NCBI RefSeq assembly: GCF_026157065.1
Contig: NZ_JANLGQ010000001.1
Span: 248,001-312,000 of the forward strand
DNA from: Enterococcus sp. HY326
GTDB taxonomy: Bacteria > Bacillota > Bacilli > Lactobacillales > Enterococcaceae
DNA: 64,000 nt
Direction: 5' to 3'
Shown: positions 8,905 through 16,832 of the stretch, piece after piece
Layout of the letters: each line of letters opens with the position of its first letter
Numbering within the stretch: the first letter of the stretch is position 1
Made by a program: the position numbers and the translations under genes
Notes under the pieces: generated by a model
Databases searched by the model: none
What the model was told of the DNA's origin: nothing
Seen by the model: only the letters and a program-made list of their open reading frames with translations

Positions 8905-9099
8905 TCACTTCTTTTTATAAAAAGCAAGGATATAAAAAAATAACGGGATAAGTATTTTTCCAGATAGTATCAAATACTTAAAAAAATTAACTCCCAGCGG
9001 GCTTAAGTTTCCTATAACCAAGTCAACTATTGCAAATACAGTCAATACAAGTGGCACAATAAGCGCCCATGGGCGAACAATCAATTTATTATGAATCAT
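8905..9099 (-). CDS. Small two-segment membrane protein, unknown
   Basis: A 64-residue protein with GGAGGAGG well placed before the ATG at 9099. It has two hydrophobic segments, about residues 11-30 (RPWALIVPLVLTVFAIVDLV) and 41-60, and a lysine-rich end (YKKK), so an inner-membrane hairpin is likely. I recognise no family. It sits among other small membrane proteins (9124-10009) and a membrane-anchored XRE regulator, and may belong to the same accessory set. Confidence 0.65.
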   Translation of the reverse strand: MIHNKLIVRPWALIVPLVLTVFAIVDLVIGNLSPLGVNFFKYLILSGKILIPLFFYILAFYKKK

Positions 9100-9123
9100 A
9101 ACTAACCTCCTCCAACCTTTTAA

Positions 9124-9589
9124 CTATACAATATAAGAGCTTAGTATTAGCTTGGTATAACTTGATTTATGTGAACCTTTAAAAATCCATCTCAAAAATT
9201 TCCGATTTTGATTTGCATGGAAAACAATTAATCCACCAAGAATTGTTTTGATGGCTAGCGATTTTTCTGAGTCAATAAAATCGTCTCTCCAAAATAAAAT
9301 TTCTATCCTACTGAACATATTTTTTAAAAAACGATTTCGCCCAATAACCATATACTAATGAGCATAAGAACACAATGCCTACCAGTAGGAAGAGATTAGC
9401 ACTACTCTTGAAAATTAAGAAGAGTAAGATTAATAATACCGTAAATAGAATGAAGAATGTTCCCGCAAAAAGAGTAAAGACATAATTCTTCTTATTCCAG
9501 GAACTATAATTGTGGAATTTCCTATATAAAAATGTCCCTATTAATCCAAAACGCAAAAAAATCGCAGAATTACTTGGTTTTATTTCCAT
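9124..9589 (-). pseudogene. Membrane protein gene, apparently split by a frameshift at a T6A6 run
   Basis: A first frame (9308-9589) starts at an ATG with AGAGGG upstream and encodes 93 residues with two membrane segments (about 37-58 and 65-83), ending with a stop at 9308. A second frame (9124-9351) overlaps it and encodes a sensible continuation (WRDDFIDSEKSLAIKTILGG, then basic residues) but has no ribosome binding site of its own. Removing one base from the run of six T and six A at 9320-9331 (plus strand) joins the two into one protein of about 155 residues. So this is either one broken gene or a 93-residue gene followed by debris. Function unknown. Confidence 0.5.
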
Positions 9590-9770
9590 GAATTAGCCCT
9601 CTTTTCTAACTTTGTTATTGTAAAATGGCAATGTCTTAAGCACTCCTGATCATGTTTAAAATCTATTCTCAACTTATGTGAACTTGATGTTTTATAATAA
9701 CGTCTTCATTTTTCTTCTGACACATAATGACACTGAGCCTATATTTTGAAAAAATGTTTCTTATAAGGTT

Positions 9771-10009
9771 TTAGTTATTTTGTCTTTTTAAAAACGACCG
9801 TCTACTTTTCCTTAATAATCGAAACAGTACAGGAGTCAAAGCAATTGAAATAGTTCCTATAATCATGGTTAATATAAAACTGTCTATAAAAAAATGCTAA
9901 TCATAGCACGATTAATAAGATTGGCAATGTTAGAACCTACAAGAAAAGCAAAAACTTTTTCGCTAGCAGAAGAATCTTCCCACCATTCTTCGAGAATTCC
10001 CTTTTTCAT
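9771..10009 (-). pseudogene. Small membrane protein gene frameshifted at a run of seven T
   Basis: The ATG at 10009 has an excellent GGGAGGAG nine bases upstream and starts MKKGILEEWWEDSSASEKVF. The frame stops after 41 residues at 9884, directly after a homopolymer of seven T (plus-strand A-run 9888-9894). Adding one T lets the frame continue through a hydrophobic segment (IDSFILTMIIGTISIALTPV) to a basic tail and a stop at 9771, about 79 residues in all. The strong ribosome binding site and the sensible restored product argue for a real gene with an indel. Function unknown. Confidence 0.55.
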
Positions 10010-10124
10010 TAGCTTTTTCTCCTCCCTTTTCATTTTTTGTGACATAACAATCATACTCATACTTCTATTGGTAAAGCAAATCTTTTTGTCCCCATAAGAC
10101 TACACCTGAAAAAGCTCTTTCAGT

Positions 10125-10652
10125 TTAGAAGATAAATTTCAAAGAAAGCACCGTTACACACACAATAACACCTATCACGACATACAAGGTGCTCATCCTA
10201 TCACTTCGCTTAGATTCAAATTCAGTTCCTCTATACTGCCTTTTTTCTTTCATAAAATACAAAGCTCCATAGCCATTAGAAATAATAATTGCCAATAAGA
10301 CAACATACATAGCGTCGCTCATGTAAAAAATGTTAGAAATTCCGGGTAAAAATAGAAATATGAATAATAAAATGTTGGTCAGCTCTGGTCCAAAAGTCAA
10401 TGCTCGTTGCAATGCAAATGCTCTTTCTTTTTTCTTAATATCTTCCACGATATCTGATCCCTCCAATAATAAATTATCTAAAGATAAATCAAATAAATTT
10501 GCTAAACGTATGAGACTTTCGATATCAGGTAAAGTTTTTCCAGTTTCCCAATTGGAGATTGTTTTATTTGAGACAAATAGTTTATCCGCTAATTGTTGTT
10601 GGGTTAACTCATGCTTTTGTCGATTTTCTCGTAACGTTTGATTTAATTCCAT
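10125..10652 (-). CDS. XRE-family regulator with C-terminal membrane segments
   Basis: A 175-residue protein with an N-terminal Cro/C1-type helix-turn-helix (about residues 5-60, containing LTQQQLADKLFVSNKTISNW) and three hydrophobic segments in the C-terminal half (about 92-108, 115-132 and 154-172). Membrane-anchored XRE regulators of this build are common in lactic acid bacteria beside small membrane or ABC exporter genes. It is upstream of, and on the same strand as, the small membrane protein genes at 8905-10009, and may regulate them or itself. Target unknown. Confidence 0.85.
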   Translation of the reverse strand: MELNQTLRENRQKHELTQQQLADKLFVSNKTISNWETGKTLPDIESLIRLANLFDLSLDNLLLEGSDIVEDIKKKERAFALQRALTFGPELTNILLFIFLFLPGISNIFYMSDAMYVVLLAIIISNGYGALYFMKEKRQYRGTEFESKRSDRMSTLYVVIGVIVCVTVLSLKFIF

Positions 10653-11193
10653 TTATCTTCCCTCATACTTTATTATTCTTGGCATAATCTGTCTTTCCAA
10701 TGTATTACATATTAGATAAAAAGTCATTAGAAAAAGATTTCTAATGTTGATTTAATAGGGTTTATTTAATTGCATGGAACCTAACTCACATGAACAAACC
10801 TAAAAAATTTAGACAAAGGGAAAAACCACTAGCGGGGACTAGTGGCCAAGGAGTAAAAATGAAAAAGTGCTTTAATTAGGTTTGTTTTATTGGGATGAGT
10901 TAACAATAGTCTGAAGATCTGAATTTTTTGTGGATTTAATTTTGTGAATGTCGAAAGTGTTTGTAGCGAATTTATGAAATCAATCATTAGATGACTAAAA
11001 GTCGTAATTAAAAATTTTAAAATATTATGTGACTAAAATGAAAAAGAATATAAAAAACAACTTCCCCCGTAAATCATTTATAAAATCCAAGTAAAAGTTT
11101 ATTCATTTCTAAAGAAAAGCTATGAATAATTTATAATCTTTAGAATTACTTCGTGTTATAATAAATTCGATTTATAAAAAGGGAGTTAATCAG
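10653..11193. other. Intergenic region holding repeat element copy A and the promoter of the LRR gene
   Basis: About 540 bases between the divergent XRE and leucine-rich-repeat genes. It contains hairpin element copy A (10821-10915) and an extended -10 box (TGTTATAAT, 11154-11162) suited to drive the LRR gene. The rest is AT-rich and shows no gene. Confidence 0.6.
10821..10915 (+). repeat. Repeated hairpin / micro-ORF element, copy A
   Basis: A stem CCACTAG (10826-10832) and CTAGTGG (10839-10845) with loop CGGGGA is followed by AAGGAG (10848-10853), ATG (10859-10861) and a block nearly identical to a second copy at 15355-15450. Shared blocks include GAGTAAAAATGAAAAAGTG and TTTGTTTTATTGGGATGAGT. 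The two stems differ in sequence but both pair fully, while the loop is kept as CGGRGA. Copy A has one extra A in the micro-ORF, which then ends after six codons. Confidence 0.75.
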
Positions 11194-12434
11194 ATGAAAA
11201 AAAAGGAAAATATGGGCTGGTTCTAGTGGTAGCATTATTGGGATTAACAAGTTTTGAAACGACGGCCAAAGCCCATACTGAAAACTTTTTCCGGTTATAC
11301 AATTCGAATACTGGAGAGCATAGATACACTTATAGCCGTTGGAATCGTGATGACCTCATAGACATTGGTTGGCGGGCAGAAGGTGTCGGCTGGGTTAGCA
11401 ATTCAAATGATGGATACACAAATATTTTCACCTTAAAAAATCCTGCTACAGATGAAGAATTTTATACAATTGATAAAATTGAGTATGATTATCTAAGTCT
11501 AATAGGTTGGGAAGCACTTGGTCCCGCAGCCTTAATGACCTCGGCTGACCAAAATATTGGCGTGCCGATATATCGTTTATACAATCCATATGAAAAGACC
11601 TTCAACCATCACTACACGGCATCAATTGACGAACGGGATTGGTTAGTCAGCTTAGGCTGGATTTATGAGGGGATTGCCTTTTATGGATCAGTTAGCGAAA
11701 ATGAAAGTGTCTTTGAATATGTTATAGAAGATATTGGAGAAATAACTATTAAAGGATTGCTAACCCCCTCTACAATAACTGATCTTGTAATTCCCGATCA
11801 GATTACTGACAAAGGGTCTGCCTATCCTGTTACCAAAATTGATCTCGCTGCATTTGATGGAGACACACAACTCCAAACACTTACCATCTCAGATAGCATT
11901 CAAAGCATAGGTAGGTCAGCATTTGAAAACACTAAATCTTTACAGAAAGTAACTCTAGGTAGTGGAATTAAAACAATTGAATTTGCTGCATTTTCTGGTT
12001 CTGCCATAACCGAAATTACTATTCCAGATAACATAACAAGAATCGAAAGTTTCGCTTTTAATGATTCTTCTTTAGAACAAGTCACTTTGGGAGTAGGTCT
12101 AGAAATGATTGGAACCTATGCTTTTAGCAGTACTAATTTAACCGAGATTACTATTCCAGGTAATATAAAAAATATTGGATCTGGGGCTTTTTTTGAAGCA
12201 GAATCACTTCAAATGGTTACTCTTGACATTGAGATTGAAATAATCAATCAAGATGCCTTTTCTTCAACCGGAATAACAGAAATCACTATCCCAAATAGTG
12301 TAGCAAGTATTGGGGGAAATGCCTTTTATGATACCCCATTAGTTAGTATCAGCTTACCTGATAAATTCCAACCAACTTATGAGAATTTTCTCCCTGAAAC
12401 ACTAGCTTCTGAAAATATTCATTTCACTAGCTAG
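11194..12434 (+). CDS. Secreted DUF5648 / BspA-type leucine-rich-repeat surface protein, frameshifted in the signal peptide
   Basis: The ATG at 11194 has GGGAG nine bases upstream, but the following run of eight A (11197-11204) puts the start out of frame with the body. With nine A the product would begin MKKKGKYGLVLVVALLGLTS and continue FETTAKA, a perfect signal peptide. The uninterrupted body frame is usable only from a GTG at 11226, which would lack the positive N-terminus. After the signal come DUF5648-like repeats (FFRLYNSNTGEHRYTYSRWN, IYRLYNPYEKTFNHHYTA) to about residue 155, then BspA-type LRR_5 repeats (ITEITIPDNITRIESFAF and similar) to the end. No cell-wall anchor is seen. Such proteins bind host or polymer surfaces. 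It is a pseudogene, a phase-variable gene or a sequence error. Confidence 0.75.
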
Positions 12435-12439
12435 TCTGA

Positions 12440-12469
12440 CCCCCGCCATGCAAAAAAGGCGGGGTTTTT
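12440..12469 (+). terminator. Terminator of the LRR gene
   Basis: CCCCGCC (12441-12447) and GGCGGGG (12458-12464) form a strong stem with an A-rich loop, followed by TTTTT. It begins six bases after the LRR stop codon. Confidence 0.9.
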
Positions 12470-12806
12470 GTCTTTACACTCACCCATACTGTTGCTGTCT
12501 CAAACTATCCGTGAAGGCTTGCTTACACAAGTTTTTTTGAATAAAAAAACTCTATTTAAGAGTTCAATGGTAGTTTGACCTCTCTATATTATAAATTCTG
12601 ACAGTAACAAAAAAGCAACTAGAATAGCGTTTTATCCAAATACATGGAACTTAATTTTTGTTCCTTAAGGAATATAGTGAAATACTATTTGTTTGTCTAT
12701 TAAATCCCACATCAATAGAATCTGAGTTTAAACTGAATTCATAATCAATGCTCTTCTTAACAAGACATTCCTCCTTTACCTTCAAGATTAGATGTAACCG
12801 TAAAAA

Positions 12807-12852
12807 TACCGACACCAGAAGTTAGCCAAAAGGCTAATTTTTGGTGTCGGTA
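12807..12852 (+). repeat. Long 21-bp hairpin
   Basis: The arm starting TACCGACACCAG (12807-12827) pairs over 21 positions with the arm ending TGGTGTCGGTA (12832-12852) around a loop of four A. The two non-Watson-Crick positions are G-U in the plus-strand RNA, so folding favours the plus strand. On the minus side five T follow, so it could also end a minus-strand transcript. Origin unknown. Confidence 0.55.
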
Positions 12853-13350
12853 AAATAAGCTCAGTACATTTTTTTTGATGGACCTTACTCTTACTAGGTT
12901 AAAAAAATCATAACTCGCTCTATCTTTTATAAAATTTTTCTACTATTTCTTAGTTGCTATCAACACTGATTCAACAAAAATTGATATTAGAGGTTTTTTT
13001 GAGCTAAGTTTTTCAAAAAAGTACATAGCTTTTGCTAGCTACTTGGAAAATCTAGATACAAGGAAACAAAATCACTGATCAAACTTTCTTAAATAAACTG
13101 AAGCCTTAATTGAAAAAGCTTCCTTGCTGCGGTGAGAGTGTTACTGATTTTCTATGTTGTCTTTATCCTCTATTTAATCAAATCGAATAAATGTCCTCAT
13201 CAAAACAACAAATACGTGTACGCTCTATTCGCTGAGTCTAATTAATTGAATTTATTGAATTTGATTTTCCGTAAGTCTAGTCTACAAAATCACTTCATGC
13301 TTACAAAGATTTCCATTATAAAATCCGAACAAGTCTCAAGCTTGTTTCTT

Positions 13351-13378
13351 AGCCGCTAACTTGTGCTAGCGGCTTTTT
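13351..13378 (+). terminator. Plus-strand intrinsic terminator without an upstream gene
   Basis: AGCCGCTA (13351-13358) and TAGCGGCT (13367-13374) with TTTTT after. It points in the plus direction, but the nearest plus-strand gene ends at 12434 with its own terminator. It may end an unannotated RNA, or be a leftover. Confidence 0.75.
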
Positions 13379-13416
13379 CCCAGTCAGCTAAAAAGCGACA
13401 TCTATTTTCCTGCAGT

Positions 13417-14433
13417 CTATAGATAATAAAAATTATTATCTAAGTTGACTTCCTCATATGTGACGTTCTCAATTGTTGAATCTAAACTCTTCGCTGTAAA
13501 ACAAAGTCCTTCTGCACTCTGAACGACCATGGTTCTATTCGACAAATCATAACCGGACCAATAACGAGTATAATCAGATATTGAGTCCGTCTCTTTTTGC
13601 TTGCCAATCCCTCTGGGAATAATAAACGGCCGGAAAACGGCATATAACGTTGTGAGGCCTTTTGCAGAGTCAAAAGAATCAATCATATTAGAAAAATAAA
13701 AGCTACGTATGAAACGAGAAGGTGACGTGTAATCTCCGGGCATTCCCAAAAGGCCAAAGCCGGTACCATTTTCAATTGGATTCAAAGTCACGTCATTTTT
13801 ATAGTTTTTCTTTGCCACGTTGATATTTTCCAAACCTATATAATTGCGAATATTAGTTTTATGGTAATCATATTCAGGGCTGTTTGTCATCACACCGATA
13901 TAGTCATACAATTTGAACTGCCCATTTAATACGGGTTCTAAAACAATCCCGTCGCCGGATTCATCGATAAAGGAATAATGTAACGGGTATTGGAGTTCAA
14001 TCCCATTAAAATTATATGACTGATTAACCAGGGTATAATTAGAATAGGCTTTTCTTATTTCCGCAACCGAGCTGAAATTGGTTAAGATATAGGTTACAAA
14101 TTCTTCTGCTAAAACCGGAGTATTGCCGCTTTCCAAAATCTTGTCTTTTTCACATCTGGTAGCTTCAATTAAGACTTGGGTATCTCCCACTAAACCGCAT
14201 TCGTTAATACCATCATATAAAATGGTCGTATGATTGGTGCCAATTCCTAAAACCGAATACTTGCTAACCCAGTTATCCAATTGACTGGTTATCTCATAGT
14301 TTTTTGGAAATGAAACAACCTTTACATCTCCGTTTAACCCAGGGTCCTCGCCAAACATCGCCACATTTAAATCCATCGTTCTTCCAAAGAAGATTTTTCC
14401 ATCTTCAGCAGTAAGTTTTATTCCTGTACACAT
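13417..14433 (-). CDS. Choloylglycine hydrolase family amidase (bile salt hydrolase / penicillin V acylase type)
   Basis: A 338-residue Ntn-hydrolase of family C59. Cys2 becomes the N-terminal nucleophile after Met removal; R18 and D21 (FFGRTMD) and the later MTNSPEYDYH and SPSRFIR motifs supply the other active-site positions. Members deconjugate bile salts, cleave penicillin V or hydrolyse N-acyl-homoserine lactones. The RTMD form rather than the RNFDYE form of typical bile salt hydrolases leans towards the penicillin-acylase-like branch, but substrate cannot be settled here. No signal peptide, as expected for a cytoplasmic enzyme. It is monocistronic. Confidence 0.88.
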   Translation of the reverse strand: MCTGIKLTAEDGKIFFGRTMDLNVAMFGEDPGLNGDVKVVSFPKNYEITSQLDNWVSKYSVLGIGTNHTTILYDGINECGLVGDTQVLIEATRCEKDKILESGNTPVLAEEFVTYILTNFSSVAEIRKAYSNYTLVNQSYNFNGIELQYPLHYSFIDESGDGIVLEPVLNGQFKLYDYIGVMTNSPEYDYHKTNIRNYIGLENINVAKKNYKNDVTLNPIENGTGFGLLGMPGDYTSPSRFIRSFYFSNMIDSFDSAKGLTTLYAVFRPFIIPRGIGKQKETDSISDYTRYWSGYDLSNRTMVVQSAEGLCFTAKSLDSTIENVTYEEVNLDNNFYYL

Positions 14434-14740
14434 AAAAATCCCTCCATCATTGTAAATTCTTTTTGTTTATTATACTCCATCATTCATTAATTTATAAAAC
14501 CATATATCGAGACCAGACTGGCTCTTGTGTGAAGCAAACATATTTTTTAGTCAAAAATCTAAGGTAAAAATGACAATTATTACTAGGTTATTTATACTAT
14601 AAGAGATACTTTAGTTTACTATTCAGCAAGAATGTTTAATTGGCAGCTTCAAGCCTAAGGCAAATTGTCATTCTATAACAATTTTCTGGTAAATAATTCA
14701 GAAGAAAATCATATGGATAAAGAAAAAAAAGGAGGAAATG
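14434..14740. other. Divergent intergenic region, nothing recognised
   Basis: About 300 AT-rich bases between the divergent amidase and SRPBCC genes. It must hold both promoters, but I see no clear operator or repeat. Confidence 0.5.
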
Positions 14741-15154
14741 ATGAAGAGAAGTTCAAAAATTGAATGGGTGATAAACTGTGATGTCGCTAAAATATGGGCA
14801 GTGGTCACTAATAACACCGATTACCGCTGGCGCACTGACTTAAAGGAAATTCAGACTCTCTCGGAAACTGAATTTATTGAGGTCTCCAGTGATGGAACTC
14901 AAACAGCATTTCGTATTACAAAAAAAGTAGAACATCAGGAATATTGTTTTGCTATGAACAACAAACTCTTTTCCGGTGAATGGATTGGAAAGTTCACTCC
15001 AATGCCGGATGGTTTCACGAAATTAGATTTTATCGAACAGATTGAGATAGCTAATCCCTTGATTTATATTTTATCTTTTCCTATGCTGAATTTAAAAAAA
15101 TTTCAAAGAAGTTATATGACAGATTTAGAAAAAAAGTTAGTAGATGAACAGTAA
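14741..15154 (+). CDS. SRPBCC (START-like) family protein
   Basis: A 137-residue protein with the helix-grip layout of the SRPBCC/polyketide-cyclase superfamily: an opening strand SSKIEWVINCDVAKIWAVVT, the VTNNTDYRWRTD loop and a central GEWIGKFTPMPDGFTKLDFI strand pair. Such proteins bind small hydrophobic ligands; many in Firmicutes have no known role. AAAGGAGG precedes two adjacent ATGs (14738 and 14741); the second has the better spacing. It stands alone on the plus strand. Confidence 0.75.
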   Translation: MKRSSKIEWVINCDVAKIWAVVTNNTDYRWRTDLKEIQTLSETEFIEVSSDGTQTAFRITKKVEHQEYCFAMNNKLFSGEWIGKFTPMPDGFTKLDFIEQIEIANPLIYILSFPMLNLKKFQRSYMTDLEKKLVDEQ

Positions 15155-15662
15155 ACGGGTTATCAAGAAATTTTTCATAGCAGTCTAAAAAGGGCTTTTG
15201 TCTTTCTATCACATGATAATCTGGATAAAGAAAAAGACGCTACCAGGGATTAAAGGTCAGAGACGCTAGTTCATTTTTCGACTATCTCCAGCTAGTTGCT
15301 TAGTGAGTTGCGTGCGACCAACCTTTTCCCAAAAAAATGTTTTCCTAAAAACAAAAAAGGAGCCCATCGGCGGAGACCGATGGGCTTAGGAGTAAAAAAT
15401 GAAAAAGTGTTTTATTGGGTTTGTTTTATTGGGATGAGTTAATAATAGCCTGTAAATGTGAAGCTTCTATGTCCTTCCTATTGTAAAAGATTGAAAAAGC
15501 ATTGTGATTTTGTGAAATCTGTTGTGAGCTGATTTATAAACCGGCTTGTTCTTTGCTAAAAAGTCCAAGGTCAGAGGTGTTTAGTTGGATAATTAGCTTG
15601 AGTTGTTAGAGCTTTCTTAACCATCTAAAATTAGCTGACAACCTAAAATAGGCTCATCAAAT
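15155..15662. other. Intergenic region holding repeat element copy B
   Basis: About 500 bases between the convergent SRPBCC and glyoxalase genes. Apart from the hairpin element at 15355-15450 I see no gene. No plus-strand gene follows the element, so it is not a simple leader of a neighbour. Confidence 0.6.
15355..15450 (+). repeat. Repeated hairpin / micro-ORF element, copy B
   Basis: A 10-bp stem AGCCCATCGG (15361-15370) and CCGATGGGCT (15377-15386) with loop CGGAGA is followed by AGGAG (15388-15392) and an ATG at 15399. The micro-ORF reads MKKCFIGFVLLG and stops at 15435-15437. The downstream block GTTTGTTTTATTGGGATGAG is shared with copy A at 10821-10915. Stem sequences differ between copies yet pair fully in both, which points to a selected RNA structure. 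Confidence 0.75.
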
Positions 15663-16067
15663 TTAAGTTTCTGCCTGATTATCACTATTGACCACCAGCT
15701 CGATTTTTAAGCGCTCGGGGTCTTCAAAAAAAGCTGCATAATAATCTTTCCCTCCAGCAAAAGGATAACCTTCTGCGTACAACTCATTGCAACCTGCTAA
15801 AAGCAGTTTTTGCCGCAGTTCATCAACCGCCTGCGGGCTAGCCAAGGAAAAAGCCAAGTGATTGAGGCCAATGTTTTTTCTGTGATAGCCATTTTTCACA
15901 AACTCTTTTTCTGCCTGTACAAAGACAATATACAAACCACCCATTTTATAACTAAATCCATCAGGCCACTCTTGAAAAAGCTTATAGCCTAGTTCTGACA
16001 GCAAAAAGCTATAAAATTTTTTAGAGCATTCTAAATTGCTCACATAAATTTCAACGTGATTGATCAT
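15663..16067 (-). CDS. VOC family (glyoxalase/bleomycin resistance/dioxygenase fold) protein
   Basis: A 134-residue protein with two beta-alpha-beta-beta-beta halves. It begins MINHVEIYVSNLECSKKFYS and has the second-half GLNHLAFSLASPQAVDEL and the final AAFFEDPERLKIELV. Metal-ligand candidates are the first H4, H near position 74 (NHLAF) and E near 125. The ATG at 16067 has GAGGTGA; the frame stays open upstream to 16112 without a ribosome binding site. Such proteins are lyases, isomerases or antibiotic-binding proteins; the substrate is unknown. Confidence 0.82.
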   Translation of the reverse strand: MINHVEIYVSNLECSKKFYSFLLSELGYKLFQEWPDGFSYKMGGLYIVFVQAEKEFVKNGYHRKNIGLNHLAFSLASPQAVDELRQKLLLAGCNELYAEGYPFAGGKDYYAAFFEDPERLKIELVVNSDNQAET

Positions 16068-16181
16068 CTGACTCACCTCGTGGAAAGTATTTTTAAGTTT
16101 TTTTTTCGACATCTAGGTAATCTTTCAAATCTGCATTTCAGCAAACTTTTTTCTGTTACTTAAAATGATTTGATTTACTAA

Positions 16182-16634
16182 TCATAAATCCTTCATCATC
16201 TTAATAGTTTCTGTTTGATAGCCAAGCTTTTCATAAAAGGTAACAGCCTTAGTGTTTTGAGAAAACACGTTTAATCCGATTGCCGTATATTCATTCTCCA
16301 TAGCCCACTTTTCTGCCAAACCTATTAGCTTCTGACCTATGCCTTGGCCTTCAGCCTCTTTACTGACTACCAGCCGAGAAATATACCCATATTCCTCGCC
16401 ACTAATCCAATCAACTTCTGCTTGAAGCTGAATAAAACCCAGCAATTTCTTCCCATCCTTGACTGTCAAAATTAGTCCGGATTTATTTTTCAAGTCCTCT
16501 TCTAGCATGTTCACTTGTTTTTTTATAAATTTTTCTTTATCCACTCTTCTTGGTAACGAAAAATCAGCAAGTCTCAGAACAAGGTTGATTAATTCTGTCG
16601 TATCTGTAGTTTCATTATAGGTATCAATCTGCAT
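16182..16634 (-). CDS. GNAT family N-acetyltransferase
   Basis: A 150-residue acetyltransferase with the acetyl-CoA motif VVSKEAEGQGIGQKLIGLAE (Q/R-x-x-G-x-G/A) and the C-terminal NTKAVTFYEKLGYQ motif of GNATs. The ATG at 16634 has GAGGG upstream, while the open extension to 16679 does not. The acceptor substrate is unknown. It is separated from the glyoxalase-fold gene by about 115 bases on the same strand. Confidence 0.85.
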   Translation of the reverse strand: MQIDTYNETTDTTELINLVLRLADFSLPRRVDKEKFIKKQVNMLEEDLKNKSGLILTVKDGKKLLGFIQLQAEVDWISGEEYGYISRLVVSKEAEGQGIGQKLIGLAEKWAMENEYTAIGLNVFSQNTKAVTFYEKLGYQTETIKMMKDL

Positions 16635-16832
16635 TATTTTTCCCTCACAATTAAATTGGATGATTGTTCTTTTGGACACTCACAATTAAAAATTTACTTC
16701 TCTTCAATAAATGATAGCAAATCTTTTAGATCTTTTCTAAATGAACTCTTCATAGGCAATAAATTCCACGAGTATTTTCTATGTATCAAAAGAATTTATT
16801 TAGTTGACTAAAGGTTTACAAGTCTAAGGCAG

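Larger units (their letters stand above)
12435..13416. other. Longest gene-free region, with a long hairpin and an orphan terminator
   Basis: Nearly 1 kb without a supported gene. It holds the LRR terminator, a 21-bp hairpin (12807-12852) and a plus-strand terminator (13351-13378) with no gene in front of it. A minus-strand open stretch near 12650-12770 preceded by AAAGGAGGA reads sensibly in one frame, but the ATG there runs into a stop after three codons, so at most it is debris. Confidence 0.6.

Noticed and set aside
9894-10097. 67-codon open frame on the plus strand
   Set aside because: It is antisense to the frameshifted small membrane protein, which has a far better ribosome binding site; the plus frame has none.
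12640-12775. Minus-strand stretch after AAAGGAGGA that reads sensibly in one frame
   Set aside because: The ATG next to the site meets a stop after three codons and is too close to it; the sensible frame has no start. At most gene debris.
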